Source: Rhodospirillales bacterium (GTDB lineage Bacteria > Pseudomonadota > Alphaproteobacteria > Acetobacterales > Acetobacteraceae). From it: 7,242 nucleotides of DNA. Both the position numbers and the translations under genes were made by a program. The stretch is taken from NCBI GenBank assembly GCA_025352915.1, contig JANXSA010000484.1, forward strand, positions 1 to 7,242, written 5' to 3'. How positions within the stretch are numbered: position 1 is the stretch's first letter; each line of letters starts with the position of its first letter. Below the pieces are notes generated by a model. The model ran no database searches. It worked only from the letters and a program-made list of their open reading frames with translations, and was not told the origin of the DNA. Of the stretch, positions 1 to 6,341 are shown in pieces.

Positions 1-1545
1 AAGCTGATCGAGATCGCGCGCGCGGTGCAGCTGGAGTGGCATTTTTCCAAGCCGGAGATCCTGGGTATCTGGCTGAGCCTGGCGCCCTATGGCGGCAATC
101 TGGAGGGCGTGCGGGCGGGTTCGCTGGCTTGGTTCGGCACTGGTCCGGCTTTGCTCGATCCGGCCCAGGCGGCGCTGCTGGTGGCGATCCCGCGCCGGCC
201 GGAGGCGCTGCGGCCGGACCGCCATGCCGAACGCGCCCGTGTGCTGCGCGACCGCATCATGGGTGCGGATGGTGGCGCGATGCCAACCCAGCGCGTCGCC
301 TTGCCGCGGCATGCGCGCCAGGCGGTCGCCGCGTTACCGCGCGCTGGCCCTCTTCCTGTCGACCGGGTGGTGACCACGTTGGACCTGCCGATGCAGCGGA
401 TGCTGGAGCGCTTCGCCGCCGAGCGGTTGCGCGGCTTGCCGGAGCGGGCCTCGATCGCGGTGTTGGTGGCCGACATGGCGACGCGGGAGCTGCGCGCGGT
501 GGTGTCCGGCGGCGACGGTCTGCAAGCGGGCATCCTGCAAGCGGGGCGGGCAGGGGCGATGGACCTGACCCGGGCGGTGCGTTCGCCGGGCTCGGCGATG
601 AAGCCATTCATCTATGCCATGGCGTTCCAGGACGGCATCGCGGCGCCGCAGACGCGGGTGGACGACCTGCCGCGCCGGTTCGGCGCATACGCGCCCGAGG
701 ATTTCGACCGCAGCTTCCAAGGCGCGGTCACGGCGGCGGATGCACTGCGCCGGTCGCTGAACCTGCCGGCGGTGGCGCTGTTGGACCGGGTGGGGCCGCT
801 GCGCTTTGCCGCGGCGATGAAGGGGGCAGGGGTGACATTGCGTCTGCCGCCGGGGGCGGACCCGTCGCTGCCGTTGGCGTTGGGCGGCGCCGGGGTGACG
901 TTGCGCGAGTTGGCCGGTTTGTATGCGGCACTCGGCAGCGATGGCCGGGCCACGGCATTGCGGTTGGTGCCTGGCGAGGCCACCGCGCGCGATTTTCTCC
1001 AGCCTCGTGCCGCCGCGGTGATTGCCGAGGTGCTGACGCAACGTTTTCCTGATGGCGGGCCAGCGGGGGTGGCATGGAAGACCGGCACCAGTTGGGGCGG
1101 GCGCGATGCCTGGGCATTGGGCTTCGATGCCGCCCATGTCGCCGGTGTCTGGGTTGGCCGGCCGGATGGCACGCCGCTGCCGGGGGCGACCGGGCGCAAT
1201 CTCGCCTTGCCGCTGTTGGCGCGGGTGATGGAGTTGCTGCCACCGGCTCCGAGACCGGAGCCAAGGTCTGATGCGCGGCCGGTTACATCTTCGCGCGTCG
1301 GCCAGGAGGATGCGCTGCGGCTGTTGTTTCCGCCGCCCGGTGCGGTGTTGAACGGTGATTCGGCGGTGGTGCTGCGGGTGATGGGCGGACGCCGCCCGCT
1401 GACATTCCTGGTGGACGGAGCCAGGCTGGCGACCGACCCGGCGCGGCGCGAGGCGGCGTGGCAGCCGGCGGGGCCGGGGTTCTATCGACTGGTTGTGCTG
1501 GACGCTGATGGCGGGATGGCGCGCGCCGCCGTACAGGTGAAATAG
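1..1545 (+). CDS. pbpC: Penicillin-binding protein 1C, peptidoglycan transglycosylase/transpeptidase (5'-truncated)
   Basis: This is the C-terminal 514 residues of a bifunctional class A penicillin-binding protein of the PBP1C type. Such proteins polymerise and cross-link peptidoglycan on the periplasmic face of the inner membrane. The frame is open at base 1, so the true start, membrane anchor and catalytic part of the glycosyltransferase domain lie outside the window; the GTG at 25 is an internal codon. Visible residues 1-90 match the end of a GT51 domain (LEWHFSKPEIL, then an RPDR..ERA segment typical of PBP1C). The transpeptidase domain spans about residues 125-400 and has all three catalytic motifs: SAMK (Ser198, bases 592-603), SLN (bases 754-762) and KTGTS (bases 1078-1092). 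A C-terminal PBP1C-type beta domain follows from about residue 438 (LLFPPPGAVLNGD). The frame shows no disruption. The full protein would be about 700-800 residues by family norm. The PBP1C assignment rests on remembered family motifs. Confidence 0.93.
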   Translation, partial: KLIEIARAVQLEWHFSKPEILGIWLSLAPYGGNLEGVRAGSLAWFGTGPALLDPAQAALLVAIPRRPEALRPDRHAERARVLRDRIMGADGGAMPTQRVALPRHARQAVAALPRAGPLPVDRVVTTLDLPMQRMLERFAAERLRGLPERASIAVLVADMATRELRAVVSGGDGLQAGILQAGRAGAMDLTRAVRSPGSAMKPFIYAMAFQDGIAAPQTRVDDLPRRFGAYAPEDFDRSFQGAVTAADALRRSLNLPAVALLDRVGPLRFAAAMKGAGVTLRLPPGADPSLPLALGGAGVTLRELAGLYAALGSDGRATALRLVPGEATARDFLQPRAAAVIAEVLTQRFPDGGPAGVAWKTGTSWGGRDAWALGFDAAHVAGVWVGRPDGTPLPGATGRNLALPLLARVMELLPPAPRPEPRSDARPVTSSRVGQEDALRLLFPPPGAVLNGDSAVVLRVMGGRRPLTFLVDGARLATDPARREAAWQPAGPGFYRLVVLDADGGMARAAVQVK

Positions 1546-1552
1546 TGGTGCC

Positions 1553-1592
1553 AGAAACAAACGGCCCGCCCCCGTTTTGTGGAGGCGGGCCG
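1553..1592 (-). terminator. Probable intrinsic terminator of hcp, possibly serving pbpC as well
   Basis: A perfect 9-bp GC-rich inverted repeat, CGGCCCGCC at 1562-1570 and GGCGGGCCG at 1584-1592, encloses a 13-base loop between the stop codons of the convergent genes pbpC and hcp. Read on the minus strand, the hairpin is followed directly by TTTGTTTCT (1561 down to 1553), the T-rich tail expected of a Rho-independent terminator ending the tssH-hcp transcript. On the plus strand no T run follows, so action on pbpC would be weaker or dependent on other factors. Confidence 0.75.
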
Positions 1593-1621
1593 CGTCGGCT
1601 GTACCGAAGTTCAGGCTGGCG

Positions 1622-2098
1622 TCAGACCACCGTCGCCTTGGCCAAGTCGTAGGTCACCGAGGCGCCGCCGGCGCCCTTGTTGGCCTTGTCCATCTGGGTG
1701 CCCTTGAACTCGATCTTGGTGAAGTTCAGCGATAGCGACTCGCTGGGCCGGTCGCCGCCGCTGCTGATCGAATAGCCGCTGATCAGCACGTTTTCCAGCT
1801 TGTAGGCCATGTAGACCTCGAGCTTCTTGCCGTCGGTCTTGACGAAGTCGATCGTGACTTTCTTGCCCTCGCCCTGCAGCGCCTCGTCGAGGATCTTCGT
1901 GGTGGCGATGTCCTGAGCCTTGGTCACCACGATTTCGCTGATGCTCGGCGCGCTCGATTCACGATCGGCGCTGGCACCGGTCGGTGACGAGATGCCGCGA
2001 CCCACGCCCCACTGGAACGAGTTCAGCTCGACCCACTTCTCGTGACCTTCGGCGGTGACGTCCCCATCGATTCCGTCGTATTTCATGTAGATAGGCAT
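1622..2098 (-). CDS. hcp: Type VI secretion tube protein Hcp (TssD)
   Basis: The gene encodes 158 residues of the Hcp family. Hcp hexamers stack into the inner tube that the contracting sheath drives out of the cell; Hcp is itself secreted and can carry small effectors in its ring. The family signs are the N-terminal MPIYMKYDGIDGDV strand, a W-rich FQWGVGRGI segment (about residues 28-36), the DRESSAPSISEIVVTK region (about 45-60), an LENVLISGYS strand (101-110) and the SESLSLNFTKIEF stretch (119-131). The length is normal for a plain Hcp, and there is no C-terminal extension of the kind seen in Hcp-effector fusions. The ATG at 2098 is preceded by a good Shine-Dalgarno sequence. It lies 30 bp after tssH on the same strand and probably shares its transcript, ending at the hairpin just downstream. 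No signal peptide is visible, as expected for a T6SS substrate. Confidence 0.96.
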   Translation of the reverse strand: MPIYMKYDGIDGDVTAEGHEKWVELNSFQWGVGRGISSPTGASADRESSAPSISEIVVTKAQDIATTKILDEALQGEGKKVTIDFVKTDGKKLEVYMAYKLENVLISGYSISSGGDRPSESLSLNFTKIEFKGTQMDKANKGAGGASVTYDLAKATVV

Positions 2099-2105
2099 TG
2101 GTGTT

Positions 2106-2110
2106 CTCCT
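2106..2110 (-). promoter_or_regulatory. Ribosome binding site of hcp
   Basis: Read on the minus strand, AGGAG lies 7 bases before the hcp ATG, inside the 30-bp tssH-hcp gap. It fixes the hcp start and is a stronger match than the purine-rich GGGGA-type sequence before tssH. That fits the need for far more Hcp than ATPase from one transcript; the expression difference is inferred. Confidence 0.7.
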
Positions 2111-2128
2111 GTTGCTGCCGTCCGGTGC

Positions 2129-4774
2129 TCAGCCAAGCGTGTAGGTAAACGATCCCTCGGGATCGATGCCGACGGCGATGCGGTTGATCGCGCCCCCCTC
2201 GGCCAGCCGCCCCAGAACCTCGGCAGATAGCTCCGGTAGCAGGGTCCGCGACAGTATATTCTCAACGTTGCGCGCGCCTGATGAACTTTCCGTGCAGCGG
2301 CGTGCAATCGTGTCAACAAGTTCGTTATCGAATTCGAACTCCGCCTTGTAGGCGTCGCGCACCCGCCGCGCGATACGGTTGAGCTGCAGGCCGACGATCT
2401 GGCGGATGATCGCTTCCGATAACGGGAAATAGGGCACGAGGTTCACGCGGCCGAGGAAGGCCGGCTTGAAATACTTCATCAGCTCCGGCATCAGCGCCTC
2501 GCGCAACCCGGCGGCATCCGGCGCGGTTTCGGGGTCGGCGAACAGCTTGGTGATCAGATCGCTGCCGGCGTTGGACGTCATGATGATGACGGTGTTCTTG
2601 AAGTCGATGTCGCGGCCTTCGCCGTCCTTCATGTTGCCCTTGTCGAACACCTGGAAGAACACGTCCTGCACCCCGGGATGGGCTTTCTCCATCTCGTCCA
2701 GCAGCACGACGGAATAGGGCCGCCGGCGTACCGCCTCGGTCAGGATGCCGCCCTCGCCATAGCCGATATAGCCCGGCGGCGAGCCCATCAGCAGGCTGAC
2801 CTTATGCTCCTCCTTGAACTCGGTCATGTTGATGGTGGTTATGTTCTGCTCGCCGCCATAGAGCAGGTCGGCGAGCGTCAGCGCGGTTTCGGTCTTGCCG
2901 GTGCCGGAGGTGCCGACCATCAGGAACACGCCGATCGGCTTGCGCGGGTCGGTCAGCTTGGCGCGGCTGGTGCGGATTGCCTGGGCGACGGCCTCCAGCG
3001 CGTGATCCTGGCCGACGATGCGCCGGCCCATTGCCGCCTGGAGATTGAGCACGGTGTTGATCTCGTCGGACTGCATGCGCCCGGCCGGGATACCGGTCCA
3101 GCTTTCGACGATCTCGGCCACCGCCTGGGCATCGACCACCGGGAACACCAGCGGTTGTTCGCCCTGCAACGCCGAAAGCTTGTTGGTGGCCTCGGCCAGC
3201 TTGGCGCGCAGTCCGTCCTTGTCCTGGCCGTCATCGGGGTTTTCGATGTGCCCCCTGGTCTCGGAAATTTCGGTTGCCAGCGTCTTCTCTTCGCCCCAGC
3301 GCACTTCGAGCGCCAGGCGGTCCGCGTCGAGCTTCGCGCGCTCCTCGATCAGTTCGTCCCTGCGCGCGCCATGATCGGCGCCGGCGGCGCTCTCGCGGTC
3401 GAGGATGGCTAATTCGGTGTTGATCAGCGCGATGCGGCGAATGCGGTCTTCCAGTTGGGCCGGCATCGCCGCCTGGCTCATCGCCACCCGGGCACAGGCC
3501 GTGTCGATCAGCGATACCGCCTTGTCGGGCAGTTGCCGGCTGGGGATAAAGCGGGCGGATAGTTTCACCGCCGCTTCGACCGCCTCGTCCAGGATGCGGA
3601 TGCCATGGTGCTTCTCCAGCGTCGCCACAATGCCGCGCACCATGGCAATCGCGATCGGCTCGCTTGGCTCCTCGACCTTGACCACCTGGAAGCGCCGGGT
3701 CAGCGCCGCGTCCTTTTCGAAATACTTCTTGTACTCGGCCCAGGTGGTCGCCGCGATGGTGCGCAGCTCACCGCGCGCCAGGGCGGGTTTCAGCAGGTTG
3801 GCGGCATCGCCCTGGCCGGCCGATCCGCCGGCGCCGATCATCTGGTGCGCCTCGTCGATGAACAGGATGATCGGCTTGGGCGAGGCCTTCACTTCCTCGA
3901 TGACATTCTTCAGCCGGTTCTCGAACTCGCCCTTCACCCCGGCACCGGCCTGCAACAGGCCGAGATCCAGGGTGCGGATGACGACATTCTTCAACGCCGG
4001 CGGCACGTCGCCTTCTGCGATTCGCAAGGCGAAGCCCTCGACCACTGCGGTTTTGCCCACCCCGGCCTCACCGGTGAGGATCGGGTTGTTCTGGCGCCGG
4101 CGCGTCAGGATATCGACCACCTGCCGGATCTCGGTGTCCCGCCCCAGGATCGGATCGATCTTGCCGGCGCGCGCCTTGGCGGTCAGGTCGATGGTGAACT
4201 GGTCGAGCGCCCCCGAGCCGGCCGGGCGCGGCATCCCCTCTCCGCCCTCGCCGCCGGTGGCGGGGGCACCATCGACCGACATGGTGGCGGTGGCGGCCTC
4301 GACGCTGTCGCGGGTGATGGCCAGAAGGTCGCGCTTGAGCGCATCGGCGTTGATCTTGCCGAACTGGCTGGACGCCTCGCGCGTGCGCCGCGCCAGCGTC
4401 TCATCGGCCAACATGGCCCACAGTAGGTGCCCGGAGCGCACGCGCGTCAGCCCATGCTCCACCGAGGCGAGCGCCCAGGCCTCCTTCATCGCCAGGGTGA
4501 TGTCGGGCGACAGGCCGGGCGCGCGGGCATTGCCGGTCTTGAACTTGTCCAGCGCACGGTTGAGGTCGGTGGTGAAGCGGCCGTGATCGGCGTCGTAGTG
4601 GCGCAGGATCGCGGCGATGTCGGTGTCGGTGCCGTCGGCCAACTTCAGCAGCCAATGCTCCAACTCGACTTCGTAGTGGCTGCGCGACATGGTCAGAGCC
4701 GCGGCAGTCTGTACGGCGCGCTGACAATGGTCGTTGAGGCGTCCAAGCAAGGCCCGCAGGTCGATGGCAGCCAT
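2129..4774 (-). CDS. tssH: Type VI secretion system AAA+ ATPase TssH (ClpV)
   Basis: This 881-residue Hsp100/ClpB-like ATPase works in the cytoplasm, pulling on and disassembling contracted TssB-TssC sheath so that its subunits are reused. Residues 1-165 form the ClpV N-domain, which binds the sheath (LRALLGRLN and HYEVELEHWLLKL segments), followed by a Gly/Pro-rich linker (about 166-190). The first AAA+ module has Walker A GEAGVGKT (235-242), Walker B FIDEAH (305-310) and a paired arginine at 360-361. A charged, helical middle domain covers about 430-540. The second module has Walker A GTSGTGKT (621-628), Walker B LLDE (691-694), the pore-loop region GSPPGYIGYGEGG (664-676), TSNAG (733-737) and a GAR sensor-2 motif (833-835). 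Both nucleotide sites look intact, and length is normal. The pairing with hcp, tssA, tssB and tssC marks it as ClpV and not the housekeeping disaggregase ClpB. The start is the ATG at 4774, preceded by purine-rich GGGGAAGAACA. Confidence 0.97.
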   Translation of the reverse strand: MAAIDLRALLGRLNDHCQRAVQTAAALTMSRSHYEVELEHWLLKLADGTDTDIAAILRHYDADHGRFTTDLNRALDKFKTGNARAPGLSPDITLAMKEAWALASVEHGLTRVRSGHLLWAMLADETLARRTREASSQFGKINADALKRDLLAITRDSVEAATATMSVDGAPATGGEGGEGMPRPAGSGALDQFTIDLTAKARAGKIDPILGRDTEIRQVVDILTRRRQNNPILTGEAGVGKTAVVEGFALRIAEGDVPPALKNVVIRTLDLGLLQAGAGVKGEFENRLKNVIEEVKASPKPIILFIDEAHQMIGAGGSAGQGDAANLLKPALARGELRTIAATTWAEYKKYFEKDAALTRRFQVVKVEEPSEPIAIAMVRGIVATLEKHHGIRILDEAVEAAVKLSARFIPSRQLPDKAVSLIDTACARVAMSQAAMPAQLEDRIRRIALINTELAILDRESAAGADHGARRDELIEERAKLDADRLALEVRWGEEKTLATEISETRGHIENPDDGQDKDGLRAKLAEATNKLSALQGEQPLVFPVVDAQAVAEIVESWTGIPAGRMQSDEINTVLNLQAAMGRRIVGQDHALEAVAQAIRTSRAKLTDPRKPIGVFLMVGTSGTGKTETALTLADLLYGGEQNITTINMTEFKEEHKVSLLMGSPPGYIGYGEGGILTEAVRRRPYSVVLLDEMEKAHPGVQDVFFQVFDKGNMKDGEGRDIDFKNTVIIMTSNAGSDLITKLFADPETAPDAAGLREALMPELMKYFKPAFLGRVNLVPYFPLSEAIIRQIVGLQLNRIARRVRDAYKAEFEFDNELVDTIARRCTESSSGARNVENILSRTLLPELSAEVLGRLAEGGAINRIAVGIDPEGSFTYTLG

Positions 4775-4849
4775 TGTTCTTCCCCGTCCCCGTCATGGGG
4801 TGCCTTTGCCGCCTGACCGGGCCAGTTTCGCCGCCCGTCCAATCCGCCG

Positions 4850-4866
4850 GCGACGATATGTGTCCC
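4850..4866 (+). repeat. Direct repeat copy 1, GCGACGATAT-N3-TCCC
   Basis: GCGACGATAT (4850-4859), then three variable bases, then TCCC (4863-4866). It matches the second copy at 4914-4930 in 14 of 17 positions, with all three differences falling in the spacer. The start-to-start distance is 64 bp, close to six helical turns. This fits a pair of binding sites for one regulator acting on tssH, tssA or both, but function is not shown. Confidence 0.5.
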
Positions 4867-4897
4867 AAGGCCTGCGAGTCCATAGACGCCGCCGTTG

Positions 4898-4919
4898 CGT
4901 CGGCAAATAGTTTGCGACG
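4898..4919. repeat. Bulged inverted repeat, possible operator
   Basis: CGTC (4898-4901), one unpaired G (4902) and GCAAA (4903-4907) face TTTGCGACG (4911-4919) across the bases TAG. This gives 9 paired bases with one bulge. The right arm overlaps the start of direct repeat copy 2. It sits about 50 bp before the tssA start codon, so it could be an operator for a dimeric regulator or a leader hairpin if transcription starts upstream of it. It is short enough to be chance. Confidence 0.35.
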
Positions 4920-4930
4920 ATATAGCTCCC
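4914..4930 (+). repeat. Direct repeat copy 2, GCGACGATAT-N3-TCCC
   Basis: GCGACGATAT (4914-4923), AGC spacer, TCCC (4927-4930). This copy ends 38 bases before the tssA start codon and overlaps both the inverted repeat and the only AT-rich, -10-like stretch on the tssA side. A protein bound here could therefore compete with RNA polymerase; that is inference from position. Confidence 0.5.
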
Positions 4931-4957
4931 CATGTGCAGGCGCGTGGTCCTGCCGGT

Positions 4958-4963
4958 GGGAGG
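4958..4963 (+). promoter_or_regulatory. Ribosome binding site of tssA
   Basis: GGGAGG lies 5 bases before the ATG at 4969. It decides the tssA start: the same frame stays open upstream to a TTG at 4774, but that codon abuts the tssH start codon, lacks a comparable site, and the extra 65 residues do not look like TssA. Confidence 0.7.
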
Positions 4964-4968
4964 TGGCG

Positions 4969-6123
4969 ATGGCTGATTGGCCCGACGGGATCGACATGGA
5001 CGCGCTGCTTGCCCCGATCGCCGAGGATGCGCCCGCGGGGCGCGACCTGCGCGAGGATTTCTCAGCCCAGTCGACGTACTACCGGCTTCGGGACGCCCGC
5101 GCCGAGGCCCGCGCGGCGGAACGCCAGGCCGATGCCGACCCCAGCGCCGAGTCCGGGATGCCGCCGCAATGGCGCCAGGTGCGCGCCCTGGCGATCCAGG
5201 CGCTGAGCGGCCAGAGCAAGGACATCGAGGTGGCGGCCTGGCTCACCGAGGCGCTGGTGCGGCTCGAGGGTCCGCGCGGTCTCGCCGCCGGTGCCCACCT
5301 GATCGCCAAGCTTGCCGAGGCGTATTGGGACCAGAACCTGTATCCCGTGCCGGACGAGGACGGCATCGCCACCCTGGTCGCCCCGGTCACCGGGCTGAAC
5401 GGCGAGGGCGGCGACGGCACGCTGGCCCAGCCGCTGCGCAAGCTCACCCTGTTCCGCCGACCAGACGGCTCGGACATGGCGTTTTGGCAATACAAGCAAT
5501 CCGAGCAGCTGGCGACGATGGAGACCGCCCGCGCGGCCCAGAAGGTGGCCGCCGGGGTGACCCCGATGGACGCCGTGGAGAAAGAGGCCCGCGCCGCCGG
5601 GATGGCGCATTTCGCCGCCTTGCGCACGGCGCTGCAGGCGGCCTTCGACGCCTGGCTGGCGATGGGCGAGGTGCTCGACGCCAAGGCCGGCATGGACGGC
5701 CCGCCGACGCGCGCGGTGCGCGAGTTGCTCGAGGAACTGCTCGGGGTCGCGCGCAAATACGCGCCAGCCGAGGAGGCCGTGGCGGAGAGCGACGCTGGTG
5801 CGCCCGGCACCGCCGACGGCGCAGCTTCTGGCGGAACATCGGGCGGCATGATGCCGCGCGGTCCGCTGGCCGGCGCGGTCAACCGCGAGGACATGCTGAA
5901 GGAATTGTCGCGCATCGCGGATTACTTCCGCCGCACCGAGCCGCAATCGCCGCTGGCCTACACGCTGGAGGAGGCGATCCGCCGTGGCCGCATGACCTGG
6001 CCGGAGCTGCTGGCCGAAATCGTCTCCGACACCACGGTGCGCGACGGCATCCTGATGCAGCTGGGCATTCGCCCGCCGGTGCCGGACGAGGGCGGAACGG
6101 GCGAAGGCGGGGGCGGGTGGTAG
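4969..6123 (+). CDS. tssA: Type VI secretion system protein TssA (ImpA family)
   Basis: The product has 384 residues and belongs to the ImpA/TssA family. TssA proteins sit at the baseplate or the distal end of the growing sheath in the cytoplasm and coordinate joint polymerisation of the Hcp tube and TssBC sheath. The ImpA N-terminal domain occupies about residues 7-170: LLAPIAEDAPAGRDLRED, then the STYYRLRDAR segment (35-44), DIEVAAWLTEALVRLEG (85-101) and YWDQNLYPVPDEDG (119-132). A helical middle region leads to a Gly/Ala/Ser-rich linker (about 265-303). The C-terminal domain (304-370) carries NREDMLKELSRIADYFRRTEPQSPL, the family's R.ea...L..ia.yFr..EP.SP pattern, and ends in a glycine-rich tail. 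The length suits the shorter TssA class. It is first in the rightward transcript, divergent from tssH. The subclass of TssA was not decided. Confidence 0.93.
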   Translation: MADWPDGIDMDALLAPIAEDAPAGRDLREDFSAQSTYYRLRDARAEARAAERQADADPSAESGMPPQWRQVRALAIQALSGQSKDIEVAAWLTEALVRLEGPRGLAAGAHLIAKLAEAYWDQNLYPVPDEDGIATLVAPVTGLNGEGGDGTLAQPLRKLTLFRRPDGSDMAFWQYKQSEQLATMETARAAQKVAAGVTPMDAVEKEARAAGMAHFAALRTALQAAFDAWLAMGEVLDAKAGMDGPPTRAVRELLEELLGVARKYAPAEEAVAESDAGAPGTADGAASGGTSGGMMPRGPLAGAVNREDMLKELSRIADYFRRTEPQSPLAYTLEEAIRRGRMTWPELLAEIVSDTTVRDGILMQLGIRPPVPDEGGTGEGGGGW

Positions 6124-6341
6124 CGTCTGGCACGTTTATGCGGTTGTTGCCGATCACAGAACGTTGACCGTTGAAACGCAAGGTTCATTGACCGCGGAGC
6201 TGACCACTGTCTAAGCTTACGTTAACCAGCGCTTGCGAGCGCAGATAGCTGCGGGCGACACGCCGCCGTGACGAATTGGCCGTATTGGCGAATGGACGGG
6301 CCAGACCCGTACTACTACGCGAACTTCTTGGGGGAACTACC
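6124..6341 (+). promoter_or_regulatory. tssA-tssB intergenic region
   Basis: This 218-bp gap separates tssA from tssB on the same strand and looks richer in A and T than the flanking genes. It has no convincing coding potential: the only frame entering tssB starts with a TTG at 6276. It holds a possible sigma-70 promoter (6188-6217) and the repeated heptamer TTGACCG (6164-6170 and 6188-6194), with TTGAAA between the copies. It also has two small perfect hairpins, GCGCT/AGCGC (6229-6233, 6238-6242) and ACGGG/CCCGT (6296-6300, 6306-6310). No terminator with a T run follows tssA, so read-through into tssB remains possible. Confidence 0.45.
6188..6217 (+). promoter_or_regulatory. Candidate sigma-70 promoter for tssB-tssC
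   Basis: TTGACC (6188-6193) matches the -35 consensus in five of six bases. It is followed after 18 bp by TAAGCT (6212-6217), a poor -10 that keeps the first two bases and the last T. Transcription from here would leave a 5' leader of roughly 115 bases before tssB. It could raise sheath protein expression over TssA. The weak -10 element makes this tentative. Confidence 0.3.

Larger units (their letters stand above)
4775..4968. promoter_or_regulatory. Divergent tssH/tssA intergenic control region
   Basis: These 194 bases lie between the start codons of tssH (leftward) and tssA (rightward), so the promoters of both T6SS transcripts should be here. No strong sigma-70 or sigma-54 promoter stands out. 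A weak leftward candidate is TTGCCG (plus-strand 4901-4906) with TATGGA (4879-4884) at 16-bp spacing. On the tssA side, the AT-rich GATATAG (4919-4925) could be part of a -10 region. The region also holds a spaced direct repeat and a bulged inverted repeat, entered separately. The role is inferred from position. Confidence 0.6.

Noticed and set aside
334..1560. Long minus-strand frame opposite pbpC (408 codons)
   Set aside because: The product is Arg-, His- and Gln-rich without domains, mirrors pbpC codon bias, and runs through the terminator region.
3405..4586. Long open frames opposite tssH (3405-4586 and 3605-4426, plus strand)
   Set aside because: They lie entirely antisense to a well-supported ATPase gene. 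Their products are low-complexity with no recognisable domain. Such frames are common in GC-rich DNA.
4774..4968. Upstream extension of tssA to the TTG at 4774 (65 more residues)
   Set aside because: The extension is Cys-, Pro- and Ser-rich and unlike TssA N-termini. It would fill the whole divergent promoter region, and the ATG at 4969 has a clear GGGAGG ribosome binding site.
5062..5946. Two long minus-strand frames opposite tssA
   Set aside because: They overlap each other and tssA, have no recognisable motifs, and are explained by high GC content.
6128..6142. Sigma-54-like promoter TGGCACG-TTTA-TGC just after the tssA stop
   Set aside because: The -24 half (TGGCACG) is perfect, and T6SS operons are often sigma-54 dependent. 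However, the GG (6129-6130) and GC (6140-6141) are separated by 9 bases, not the required 10, and the -12 half is incomplete. Without conservation data I do not call it.
6229..6310. Small hairpins GCGCT/AGCGC and ACGGG/CCCGT upstream of tssB as attenuator or riboswitch
   Set aside because: Each has only a 5-bp stem, with no T run, and I see no known riboswitch core. They are mentioned only as content of the gap.
6276..6341. Upstream start of tssB at the TTG at 6276 (22 more residues)
   Set aside because: The ATG at 6342 follows GGGGGA and yields the usual TssB N-terminus; the added residues show no family likeness.
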